A stretch of 64,000 nt of DNA from Piscinibacter sp047600445 (GTDB lineage: Bacteria > Pseudomonadota > Gammaproteobacteria > Burkholderiales > Burkholderiaceae_C). The notes below the pieces were generated by a model, which did no database searches, was not told the origin of the DNA, and saw only the letters and a list, made by a program, of their open reading frames with translations. The translations under genes were made by a program, and so were the position numbers. Positions within the stretch are counted from its first letter, which is position 1; every line of letters starts with the position of its first letter. Positions 8,726 to 16,162 of this stretch are shown here, one piece after another. The stretch lies in the NCBI RefSeq assembly GCF_047600445.1, contig NZ_JASGKT010000002.1:2914001-2978000 (forward strand). Direction: 5' to 3'.

Positions 8726-9780
8726 CACACCCCAGCCCGCCCCCCGCGCGCCGCCGCGCGCTGCACACGATCGCCGCCGCCGGCGCCGCCTTCGTGCTGC
8801 CGGCGCTCGCCGCGCCGCGCAAGGAAGAAGAACTGCCGCCCTACGGCCCGCGCGAGGACGTGATGCGCTTCGCCGACGAGGCCGCGGCGCGCCAGGGCCT
8901 GGACGCCGCCTGGGCGCGCGACGCGCTGGCGCGCGCGCGCCACGTGCCGGCGGTGGCGCGCCTGATCATGCCGCCGCCGGCCGGCACCGCGAAGAACTGG
9001 GCCGCCTACCGCGGCCGCTTCGTCGAGCCGCTGCGCATCCGCGCCGGCCTGGCCTTCTGGGCCGACAACGAAGCCTGGCTGGCGCGCGCCGAGCAGCGCT
9101 GGGGCGTGCCGCCGTCCATCGTCGTCGGCATCATCGGCGTCGAGACCATCTACGGCCGCCAGACCGGCGGCTTTCGCGTGCTGGACGCGCTGGCCACGCT
9201 GTCCTTCGACTTCCCCGCCGGCCGGCGCGACCGCACGCCCTTCTTCCGCGACGAGCTGGAAGCCTTCCTGCTGTACTGCCGCAACGAGGGGCTGGATCCC
9301 GCCGAGCCGCTGGGCAGCTACGCCGGCGCGATGGGCATGCCGCAGTTCATGCCGTCCAGCCTGCTGCGCTACGGCATCGACTTCGACGAGGACGGCCACG
9401 TCGACCTGCACCGCAGCCCGGCCGACGTGATCGGCAGCGTGGCGCACTACCTGGCGCAGTTCGGCTGGGAGCGCGACGTGCCGACGCACTTCGGCGTCGC
9501 CGCGCCAGTGGAGGTGCGCGAGCGCGCGCTGCTGCTCGTGCCCGACATCGTGCCGAGCTTCGCGGCGGCCGAGTTCGCCGAGCGCGGCGCGCTGCTCGAC
9601 GAGGCCGGCCGCGCCTACGCCGGCAAGCTGGCGCTGGTCGAGCTGGCCAACGGCGAGGCCGCGCCGAGCTACGTCGCCGGCACGGGCAACTTCTACGCCA
9701 TCACGCGCTACAACTGGTCGAGCTACTATGCGCTGGCCGTGATCGAGCTCGGGGAAGCCATCCGGCGCCAACGACGCTGA
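8722..9780 (+). CDS. mltB: MltB-type lytic murein transglycosylase
   Basis: 352 aa with an exported N-terminus (RRRALHTIAAAGAAF; twin-arginine-like, no lipobox). The catalytic Glu lies in IGVETIYGRQTGGFRVLDALATL. The other family blocks are FFRDELEAFLLYC, SYAGAMGMPQFMPSS and SPADVIGSVAHYLAQFGW. It cleaves peptidoglycan between MurNAc and GlcNAc to give 1,6-anhydro ends. Placement in the moxR-DUF58-tgpA operon by four-base overlap suggests coordinated wall remodelling. Without a lipobox it is probably soluble in the periplasm. Confidence 0.88.
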   Translation: MTHPSPPPARRRALHTIAAAGAAFVLPALAAPRKEEELPPYGPREDVMRFADEAAARQGLDAAWARDALARARHVPAVARLIMPPPAGTAKNWAAYRGRFVEPLRIRAGLAFWADNEAWLARAEQRWGVPPSIVVGIIGVETIYGRQTGGFRVLDALATLSFDFPAGRRDRTPFFRDELEAFLLYCRNEGLDPAEPLGSYAGAMGMPQFMPSSLLRYGIDFDEDGHVDLHRSPADVIGSVAHYLAQFGWERDVPTHFGVAAPVEVRERALLLVPDIVPSFAAAEFAERGALLDEAGRAYAGKLALVELANGEAAPSYVAGTGNFYAITRYNWSSYYALAVIELGEAIRRQRR

Positions 9781-9801
9781 CCACGCCGCGAGGCCCGCCC
9801 G

Positions 9802-11517
9802 ATGCACCACGAGCTCACCCTGATCAACACCATCGCCGCGGCGCTCGGGCTGGCGCTGGTGCTGGGTTTCGTCGCGGCGCGGCTGAAGCTGCCGGCGCTG
9901 GTGGGCTACCTCGCCGCGGGCATCGTCATCGGGCCGTTCACGCCCGGCTTCGTCGCCGACGGCGCGCTCGCCGCGCAGCTCGCCGAGATCGGTGTGATGC
10001 TGCTGATGTTCGGCGTCGGGCTGCACTTCTCGCTGGCCGACCTGATGAGCGTCAAGCGCATCGCCGTGCCCGGCGCGGTGGTGCAGATCGCCGCGGCCAC
10101 CGCGATGGGCGCGGCGATGTCCACCTACTGGGGCTGGGACCTCGGCGCCGCGCTGGTGTTCGGCCTGTCGCTGTCGGTGGCCAGCACGGTGGTGCTGCTC
10201 AAGGCGCTGGAGGCGCGCGGCGTGCTCGACACCGTCAACGGCCGCATCGCGGTCGGCTGGCTGGTGGTGGAAGACCTGGCGATGGTGCTGGTGCTGGTGC
10301 TGCTGCCGGCGCTCGCGCCGATGCTGCGGCCCGGCGGGGCCGCGGTCGACGCCGGGCTGTGGCTGACGCTGGCGCGCACGCTGCTGGCGGTCGGCGCCTT
10401 CGTCGCGCTGATGCTGGTGGTCGGGCGGCGCGTGTTCCCCTGGCTGCTGTGGCAGGTGGCCAAGACCGGCTCGCGCGAGCTGTTCACGCTGTGCGTGGTG
10501 GCCGCGGCGGTGACCATCGCCTTCGGCTCGGCCAGGCTGTTCGGCGTGTCGTTCGCGCTGGGCGCCTTCTTCGCCGGCATGGTGCTGCGCGAGTCGCAGT
10601 TCAGCCACCGCGCCGCCGAGGAGTCGCTGCCGCTGCGCGACGCCTTCGCGGTGCTGTTCTTCGTCTCGGTGGGCATGCTGTTCGACCCGCGCGTGGTGGC
10701 CGAGGAGCCGCTGCGCCTGCTCGGCGTGGTGGCGGTGATCGTGATCGGCAAGTCGCTCGCCGCCGCCGCGCTGGTGCTGCTGATGCGCTACCCGCTGACC
10801 ACCGCGCTGACCGTCTCGGCCAGCCTGGCGCAGATCGGCGAGTTCTCCTTCATCCTCGCCGCGCTGGGCGTCTCGCTGCAACTGCTGCCGCCCGAGGGGC
10901 GCAGCCTGGTCGTCGCCGGCTCGCTGATCTCGATGGCGCTCAACCCGCTGACCTTCTCCTTCGTCGGGCCGATCGAGCGCTGGTTCCTGGCGCGCTCGGC
11001 GCTGGCGCGGCGCTTCGCGCAGCGCGACGACCCGCTCGCCGAGCTGCCGGCCAGCACCGAGGAACGCTACCTGGCGCGCCAGGTGGTGCTGGTGGGCTAC
11101 GGCCGCGTCGGCCAGCGCATCGCGCGCGCGCTGCGCGAGCAAGGCATCCCCTGCGTGGTGGTCGACGAGAACCGCGAGCGCGTCGAGGAACTGCGCGCCC
11201 AGGGGCTGCCGGCGGTCAGCGGCGACGCCGCCGAGCCGGCGGTGCTGATCCAGGCGCACATCGCCGAGGCCGCGCTGCTGGTGATCGCCGTGCCGGGCGC
11301 GCTCGGCGTGCGCCAGATGATCGCCACCGCGCGCACGCTCAACCCGCAGGTGCAGGTGGCGGTGCGCTCGCACCACGAAGACGAGGCCAAGTGGCTGGCC
11401 GCCGAGGGCGGCGCGCGCGTCTTCGTCGGCGAGGAGGAACTGGCCCAATCCATGCTGCGCCACACACTCGCTACCATGCAGGCCATACCGACAAGTACAA
11501 AACCCCGGGGAGGCTGA
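9802..11517 (+). CDS. Monovalent cation:proton antiporter with TrkA-N domain (YbaL/KefB type)
   Basis: 571 aa. The first 380 residues hold about 12 membrane helices of the CPA2 exchanger family (GYLAAGIVIGPFTPGF, GLSLSVASTVVLLKAL, ALGAFFAGMVLRESQFSHRA are typical blocks). A cytoplasmic Rossmann RCK/TrkA-N domain follows near 425-545, with nucleotide motif VGYGRVGQRIARAL. There is no obvious C-terminal TrkA-C domain. The family expels K+ or Na+ in exchange for protons and is gated by nucleotides or glutathione adducts. YbaL-like is preferred to KefB/C because of length. Confidence 0.85.
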   Translation: MHHELTLINTIAAALGLALVLGFVAARLKLPALVGYLAAGIVIGPFTPGFVADGALAAQLAEIGVMLLMFGVGLHFSLADLMSVKRIAVPGAVVQIAAATAMGAAMSTYWGWDLGAALVFGLSLSVASTVVLLKALEARGVLDTVNGRIAVGWLVVEDLAMVLVLVLLPALAPMLRPGGAAVDAGLWLTLARTLLAVGAFVALMLVVGRRVFPWLLWQVAKTGSRELFTLCVVAAAVTIAFGSARLFGVSFALGAFFAGMVLRESQFSHRAAEESLPLRDAFAVLFFVSVGMLFDPRVVAEEPLRLLGVVAVIVIGKSLAAAALVLLMRYPLTTALTVSASLAQIGEFSFILAALGVSLQLLPPEGRSLVVAGSLISMALNPLTFSFVGPIERWFLARSALARRFAQRDDPLAELPASTEERYLARQVVLVGYGRVGQRIARALREQGIPCVVVDENRERVEELRAQGLPAVSGDAAEPAVLIQAHIAEAALLVIAVPGALGVRQMIATARTLNPQVQVAVRSHHEDEAKWLAAEGGARVFVGEEELAQSMLRHTLATMQAIPTSTKPRGG

Positions 11518-11545
11518 CCCGCATGCCGTACGCGAGAAGGCCGAG

Positions 11546-12091
11546 ATGAAGACAAGAAGCGTCGTGATCCACACCGGCGAGCGTTTCGAGGTGCCGCAGG
11601 GCATCCAGCGCATCGACCACCGCTCCACCCACGGCTGGCAGTTGCGCTACGCCGGCACCAGGCTGTATTCCGACGGCGGCACGGGCGCGGCGGCCTCGCT
11701 GGCGGCGGCGCGCGCCGAGCTGCTGCGCCGCATCGCCAAGCTGCCCGCGCCCTCGCGGCTGCGGAGCCGGCCCAGCCGCCACAAACACAGCGACCTGCCG
11801 GTGGGCATCTCCGGCCCGGTGGTGCGCTGCCGGCCGGGATCGCAGACCATGGATTCGAGCCTGTCGGTCTCGCTGCCGCGCTACGGCCAGGCGCCGCTGC
11901 GCCGCAGCATCTTCATCGGCACGCAGAACACCTACACGCCCGAGCGCTTCCTCGCCGCGCTGGCCAGGGCGGTGGCGCTGCGCGAGCAGGCCGAAGCCGC
12001 CTACCAGCGCGCCGCCACCAAGGCCAAGCGGGCCGAGGCGCAGGCGCTGCGCGAGGCGGTGGGGGCGCCGCGGCGGGGTGCGAAGCGCTGA
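11546..12091 (+). CDS. Conserved-looking basic protein of unknown function
   Basis: 181 aa, 28 nt after the antiporter gene. The N-terminal block HGWQLRYAGTRLYSDGGTG with SLAAARAELLRR resembles the beta-sheet/helix arrangement of AP2-like DNA-binding domains found in some bacterial and phage proteins. A second block, LSVSLPRYGQAPLRRSIFIG with FLAALARAVALREQAEAAY, repeats the sheet-then-helix pattern, so there may be two degenerate AP2-like units. The tail is Lys/Arg-rich. A nucleic-acid-binding role is inferred only. No signal peptide or membrane helix. Confidence 0.5.
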   Translation: MKTRSVVIHTGERFEVPQGIQRIDHRSTHGWQLRYAGTRLYSDGGTGAAASLAAARAELLRRIAKLPAPSRLRSRPSRHKHSDLPVGISGPVVRCRPGSQTMDSSLSVSLPRYGQAPLRRSIFIGTQNTYTPERFLAALARAVALREQAEAAYQRAATKAKRAEAQALREAVGAPRRGAKR

Positions 12092-12127
12092 GGAGCGCAG
12101 ACCCGGCCGAGCTTGCTGCCGGGCCTC

Positions 12128-12514
12128 TCAGGGCTTGCCCGCGGTGCCGCGGGCGCGTTGCACCTGCGCCCACAGCGCCTGGCACTGGTGTTCGAGCGGG
12201 CTGCTGGCCGCCGACGCGGCCGATGCGGCCGATGCGACCGATTTGGCCGCCTCGGCCTGCGCGGCGCGCAGTTCCTTGCGGTAGGCCGCGCCGCGGCGCA
12301 GTTCGGCGAGCCGCGCGCGGCCGGCGGCGTCGGCCTTGACGCGGTACACGGCGAGGTAGGCCTCGTCGCGCGCGCCTTTCATGGCCTCGAAGCGCGCTTC
12401 GCAGCGCGCGTAGCCGGTGTCGAAGCGCGCCAGGCCGCGCGCGTCGAAGCCGGCGGCGCCGGCCAGCGGCGGCGCGGCCAGCAACAGCAGCGCGAGGCCG
12501 GCGCGCCGACGCAT
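12128..12514 (-). CDS. Secreted protein of unknown function
   Basis: 128 aa with a signal peptide (MRRRAGLALLLLAAPPLAGA). The mature part is helical and Ala/Arg-rich with Cys residues in YARCEARF and LEHQCQALW, which could pair. A low-complexity Ala-Ser run (ASAASAASAASS) lies near the C-terminus. The start overlaps the stop of the upstream lipoprotein gene by ATGA, so the two are translated together. Not recognised as a named family. Confidence 0.6.
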   Translation of the reverse strand: MRRRAGLALLLLAAPPLAGAAGFDARGLARFDTGYARCEARFEAMKGARDEAYLAVYRVKADAAGRARLAELRRGAAYRKELRAAQAEAAKSVASAASAASAASSPLEHQCQALWAQVQRARGTAGKP

Positions 12515-13026
12515 CACGACCGCGGTGCCGGCACGGCCGGTGCCGCCGGCGCGGCGCAGCCGCGCGCCTGGCCGACGCCCTTCAGGTACGAGCGCCGCAC
12601 CGAGCCGGCGGCGATCGCCGCGGCCACCTCGCGCGAGTAGCGCTCGGCGCCGGTCAGCTTGCGCACCCAGCCGCGGAACGGGATCACGCCTTCGGCGGTG
12701 TTGCGCAGTGCGCCGACGGCGGCGTCGTTGGCGCCCTGGCCGGCGCGCTCGATCAGGCTCGGGCGCGCGGCCGAGGGCGGCACGTCGAGGTCGGCGCCGA
12801 GCACGGCCTCGAGTTGCAGCACCTCGGCGGCGACGGCCTCGCAGCCGGCCTCCGGCGCGCGGTAAGGCCCCTTCAGCGCCGCGACCAGCGGCGGCGGGAT
12901 CTCCGCGCGCACCAGGTTGAGATCGGCCAGCGGCGTGGTGGCCGCATCGGCGACCTCGTTGCCGGTCTTGGAGGAGGCGCAGGCGCAAAGCGCGAGCGCG
13001 AGCAGGCAGGAGGCGGTGCGTTTCAT
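12514..13026 (-). CDS. Predicted lipoprotein of unknown function
   Basis: 170 aa with a lipoprotein signal: hydrophobic LLALALCAC, probable lipidated Cys16 (LCAC as lipobox). The mature part has segments such as RYSREVAAAIAAGSVRRSYLKGVGQARGC. It is coupled to the following secreted protein and both may act together in the periplasm or outer membrane. No ribosome site is visible; TATCCT (13040-13035 on this strand) lies 8 nt before the ATG, compatible with a leaderless start. Confidence 0.6.
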   Translation of the reverse strand: MKRTASCLLALALCACASSKTGNEVADAATTPLADLNLVRAEIPPPLVAALKGPYRAPEAGCEAVAAEVLQLEAVLGADLDVPPSAARPSLIERAGQGANDAAVGALRNTAEGVIPFRGWVRKLTGAERYSREVAAAIAAGSVRRSYLKGVGQARGCAAPAAPAVPAPRS

Positions 13027-13156
13027 GGCGGGGCAGGATAGCAGCAGCGCCGGGGTGCCTCCCCCCGGAATCGGGTGGTCACCGGGCGTGACGGGTGGAT
13101 AGGCGAGCGCCGCCGCAGGGCCTAAGCTTGGCGCCAACCCTGAAGAGCTTCGTCCC

Positions 13157-13768
13157 ATGCCCTTGCGCCCCGCCCTGCCCGGCAGCTTTGCCGCCTCTCC
13201 GCCGCCCCCCGAACCCGCGTGGGCGCATGCCTCCGGCTGGGCGCAGTTGTCGGGCGCGCGCCAGACGGTGTCGTGCGTGCTGCCCTGCCGCGACCGCGCG
13301 CACGCGCTGCCGCAACTGCTGCCGCTGCTGAGCGACACGCTCACCGAATGCGGCTACCCCTGGGAGCTGATCGTGGTGGACTTCGGCAGCCGCGACGGCA
13401 CCGATTCGCTGATGTCGGCCTGGGGCGAGCTGCCCGGCTTCCGCTACCTCTCGACCGACGGTCCGGTGGCGCTCGAAGAGGCCTTCGAGACCGGCATCCT
13501 CGCCGCGCGCGGCGACGCGGTGATCCTGCTCGACCCGGCGCTGCCGCACACGCCCGAGCTGATCCCGCAGATGATCCTGCAGTGGGAGTCCGAGGCGCGG
13601 CTGGTCTACGCCGCGCGCGACGCCGGCGGCGCCAGCCGGCTGCTGCGCTGGGACGAGGCGCTCGCCGCCGCGCAGACCGCGCGGCCCGACATGCACCTGC
13701 CGCCCGAGTGCATGCAGCTCTCGCTGCTCGACCGGCGGCTGGTCGACTGGCTGGTCCAGGCCGGCTGA
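13157..13768 (+). CDS. Short GT2-like glycosyltransferase domain protein
   Basis: 203 aa. The core matches the start of family-2 glycosyltransferases: VSCVLPCRDRAHALPQLLPLL, then ELIVVDFGSRDGTDSLM (the VVDdgSrDgT nucleotide-binding loop). The later acceptor/metal region is VILLDPALPHTPELIP, where a DxD motif would be expected but LDPAL is seen. It ends soon after, without membrane helices. Family members are usually longer (230-350 aa). It may be a reduced or inactive nucleotide-sugar-binding protein. Convergent with the next gene. Confidence 0.6.
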   Translation: MPLRPALPGSFAASPPPPEPAWAHASGWAQLSGARQTVSCVLPCRDRAHALPQLLPLLSDTLTECGYPWELIVVDFGSRDGTDSLMSAWGELPGFRYLSTDGPVALEEAFETGILAARGDAVILLDPALPHTPELIPQMILQWESEARLVYAARDAGGASRLLRWDEALAAAQTARPDMHLPPECMQLSLLDRRLVDWLVQAG

Positions 13769-13790
13769 AAGGTGATCGGCGGCCGGCGGC

Positions 13791-14909
13791 TCAGCGCCGC
13801 AGGTGCCGGATCATCGTGAACGCGAAGCCGACGATCGCCGCCGCCTGCAAAGCACCGGCGCCGGCACGCACGCCGCCGCTGCCGATCACGTCGCCCACCG
13901 CGCGCAGCGCCACGCCCAGCGCCATCAGGCCCACCGGCGCGAAGGCGAAGGGCCCGGGCGGCGAGATCGGGCGGCGCAGCAGCGCCGGCAGCATGATGGG
14001 CGCGTGGCCGAACACCATCGAGAACACGAAGCCCAGCAGCAGCATGTGCAGCGGGCCGGGTGAATCGAGCGGCATGCCGCGCAGCGCATTGACCGCGCCC
14101 CACAGCCCGGCCAGCAGCATCCAGAGGTAGCCCAGGCGCAGCGAACGCGCGGTGTGCAGCGTCCAGCCCAGGCGCTGCACCTGCGGCCGGCAGGCGAGGT
14201 CGTAGCGCAGCAGCCAGCCGGCGAACAGCGACATCGACAGCCACCACAGCCCGCCGGCCAGCGGATGTTCCAGCCCGGGCATCACCAGCAGCGCCAGCGC
14301 CGCCGCCTGCACGCCGGCCACCGCGACGTAGCCGCGCCGCGACTGCGCCGACAGCGGCACGAAACGCGCCAGCTCGCGGCGCTCGCCGACGATGGTCAGC
14401 ACCAGGAACGAGGCCCACCACGCCACCACGGTCGAGAACGGCCGCGCCAGCAGCCACCACAGCGTGCCGCCGGCCCAGGCGAGCGCGCCGGCGCCCTCGA
14501 TCGCGGTGTACAGCGCCGGCGCGCGCCGCAGCACCTCGGCATACACCGTCACCAGCGCCAGCGCGGCCAGCAGCCAGAACAGGCCGGCCAGCCCCGGCTG
14601 CAAGGCCAGCGCCGCGACGGTGCCGCAGGCGGCCAGCGCCGGCGCGGCGAAGGCGATCGGCTTCTTCAGCGCCGCGGCGCGCTCCAGCGCGATGCCGAAG
14701 CCGAAAAAGCCGCACACCATCAGCGCGCTGTGCAGCGCCACCGGCGCGACGAAGCGCTCGGGCAGCAGCGGCCAGCCGATGCGCACCAGCCCGCCGGCCA
14801 GGCCGGCGAGCATCGCCAGCCCGGCGGCGGCGGCGATCACCGCCACCAGGATCGACGCGCGCGGAAAGCCCCGCGAGGGCATGCCGGCACCGGCTCGTTT
14901 GCTCGTCAT
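13791..14909 (-). CDS. Polytopic membrane protein of the NO-response locus
   Basis: 372 aa with about 11-12 hydrophobic helices. Conserved-looking features are a His before a glycine-rich helix (VALHSALMVCGFFGFGIALERAAALKK near 60-85) and LHMLLLGFVFSMVFGHAPIMLPALL near 280-310, with two histidines that could bind haem or copper. This pattern recalls NnrS and haem-copper-type membrane proteins. The start overlaps the stop of the MIP18-like gene by ATGA, so both form one operon facing away from the NsrR palindrome. Probable role: tolerance to nitric oxide or nitrosative damage (inference from context). Confidence 0.6.
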   Translation of the reverse strand: MTSKRAGAGMPSRGFPRASILVAVIAAAAGLAMLAGLAGGLVRIGWPLLPERFVAPVALHSALMVCGFFGFGIALERAAALKKPIAFAAPALAACGTVAALALQPGLAGLFWLLAALALVTVYAEVLRRAPALYTAIEGAGALAWAGGTLWWLLARPFSTVVAWWASFLVLTIVGERRELARFVPLSAQSRRGYVAVAGVQAAALALLVMPGLEHPLAGGLWWLSMSLFAGWLLRYDLACRPQVQRLGWTLHTARSLRLGYLWMLLAGLWGAVNALRGMPLDSPGPLHMLLLGFVFSMVFGHAPIMLPALLRRPISPPGPFAFAPVGLMALGVALRAVGDVIGSGGVRAGAGALQAAAIVGFAFTMIRHLRR

Positions 14910-15241
14910 GATCGTTCGTCGTTCCAGCCCAGGCGCAGGCGCGCGCCGGGGCTCAGCCGCGAGGGATCCCACTGTAGGCCCTCGGCCTCGAAGACTTCCA
15001 CCTCGCGGCCCGGGAAAACCGCTTGCAGGGCCTGGAACGCCTCGTCGGCGATGGCGTCGCCCATCGGGCAGGTCGGGCTGGTCAGCACCAGCGCCAGCCC
15101 GATGCGCGCGGGCGTGATGTCCAGCGTCTCCACCAGGCCCAGCTCGACGATGCTCTCGCCGATCTCGGGGTCGCTGACGCGGCCCAGCGCGTCGAGCGCG
15201 AGGCGGCGCTCGGCATCGACCGGCTCGGGGGTGTTGTCCAT
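14906..15241 (-). CDS. MIP18/PaaD-like Fe-S cluster assembly factor (DUF59)
   Basis: 111 aa, all DUF59: ALGRVSDPEIGESIVELGLVETLDI, then LVLTSPTCPMGDAIADEAFQAL with the conserved TxPxCP cysteine. Family members (SufT, PaaD, MIP18) help deliver iron-sulfur clusters. In an NO-response operon the obvious job is repair of clusters destroyed by NO. The start at MDNTPEP (15241) was chosen because the longer reading frame begins with an implausible basic stretch. Coupled to the downstream membrane protein. Confidence 0.75.
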   Translation of the reverse strand: MDNTPEPVDAERRLALDALGRVSDPEIGESIVELGLVETLDITPARIGLALVLTSPTCPMGDAIADEAFQALQAVFPGREVEVFEAEGLQWDPSRLSPGARLRLGWNDERS

Positions 15242-15349
15242 GAGCGCGATGGTGGCCCCGCGACGGCGCGCCGCCTTGATCGGCATCAGTCGAATCGGCG
15301 ATGAAGGTGCATTTCAAATATTGCTTATGAAGCAGCGCACCCGTAGCAT

Positions 15350-15370
15350 AGATTCATCGCCAATGAATCT
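15350..15370. promoter_or_regulatory. NsrR operator (predicted)
   Basis: Perfect inverted repeat AGATTCAT (15350-15357), 5-nt spacer CGCCA, ATGAATCT (15363-15370). Known NsrR sites are two AGATGCAT-like half-sites with 5 bases between, so arm length, spacing and seven of eight positions agree. It ends 18 nt before the DUF2249 start. An additional partial match containing ATTTCAAAT is at 15311-15319. Both divergent operons start from this region and an NsrR gene lies one gene downstream. Confidence 0.75.
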
Positions 15371-15388
15371 TATGGAGCAGATGCCGCC

Positions 15389-15664
15389 ATGTCCGCCAAC
15401 ACCACCACCGTCGATGTGCGCAACATCCCGCCGCGCGAGCGCCATCCGCTGATCTTCTCGACGCTGGGCACGCTGCTGCCGGGCGCGGCGATGGAACTGG
15501 TCAACGACCACGACCCGCGCCCGCTGTACCACCAGATCCAGGCCGAGAGCCCGGGCGGCTACGACTGGGCCTACCTGGAAAGCGGCCCCGACACCTGGCG
15601 CGTGCAGATCACGCGCCGCGAAGCCGCGGGCTCGTGCTGCGGCGGCTGCTGCGGCAGCAGGTGA
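15389..15664 (+). CDS. DUF2249 domain protein
   Basis: 91 aa. DUF2249 signature: VDVRNIPPRERHPLIFSTLGTL, then GAAMELVNDHDPRPLYHQIQAE and the closing YDWAYLESGPDTWRVQITRR. Ends in a Cys-rich tail CCGGCCGS that could bind a metal or NO. DUF2249 proteins occur with NO detoxification genes (often next to hemerythrin, ric/YtfE or nor genes). First gene of the operon with nsrR and nnrS, directly behind the NsrR palindrome. Confidence 0.8.
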   Translation: MSANTTTVDVRNIPPRERHPLIFSTLGTLLPGAAMELVNDHDPRPLYHQIQAESPGGYDWAYLESGPDTWRVQITRREAAGSCCGGCCGSR

Positions 15665-15672
15665 TCTTTCCC

Positions 15673-16161
15673 ATGCGCCTGACCCGCTTCACCGACTACA
15701 GCCTGCGCGTGCTGATCTACCTGGCCTGCGAGCCGGGCCGGCGCGCCACGATCGCCGAGATCGCGCAGGCTTTCGAGGTGTCGGAGAACCATCTCACCAA
15801 GGTCGTGCACTTCCTCGGCCAGCAGGGCTGGGTGGAGACGGTGCGCGGCAAGGGCGGCGGGCTGGCGCTGGGCCGCGACGCGGCCGCGCTGCGCGTCGGC
15901 GAGGTGGTGCGGCGCGCCGAGGGCGGCGCGATGCCGGCCGAATGCTTCGAGCGCGAGGCGGACGCCGGCGCGCGCCGCTGCACGATCGCTCCCGCATGCC
16001 TGCTGCACGGCGCGCTGCGCGAAGCCAGCGAGGCCTTCCACGCCGCGCTCGACGCCTACACGCTGGCCGACCTGGTGCGGCCGCGCGCGGCGATCTCGCG
16101 CCTGTTGTTCATCGGCCGCGAACGCCCCGCCGCGCTCGCGCGCGCGGCCGGCCGCCACTGA
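15673..16161 (+). CDS. nsrR: NO-sensitive Rrf2-family repressor NsrR
   Basis: 162 aa. It starts MRLTRFTDYSLRVLIYLA, the strongly conserved NsrR N-terminus, with recognition helix VSENHLTKVVHFLGQQGW. Cluster ligands are Cys91, Cys103 and Cys109; the last two have the usual CxxxxxC spacing (CTIAPAC), but the first pair is separated by 11 residues where E. coli has 4. NsrR binds a [2Fe-2S] or [4Fe-4S] cluster, and NO destroys binding to DNA. It lies 8 nt after DUF2249 and probably regulates its own operon. Confidence 0.88.
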   Translation: MRLTRFTDYSLRVLIYLACEPGRRATIAEIAQAFEVSENHLTKVVHFLGQQGWVETVRGKGGGLALGRDAAALRVGEVVRRAEGGAMPAECFEREADAGARRCTIAPACLLHGALREASEAFHAALDAYTLADLVRPRAAISRLLFIGRERPAALARAAGRH

Positions 16162-16162
16162 C

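Noticed and set aside
12102..12123. Intrinsic terminator between the convergent genes at 12.1 kb
   Set aside because: CCCGGC/GCCGGG stem of 6 bp with a 10-nt loop, and no T-run follows on either strand; too weak to list.
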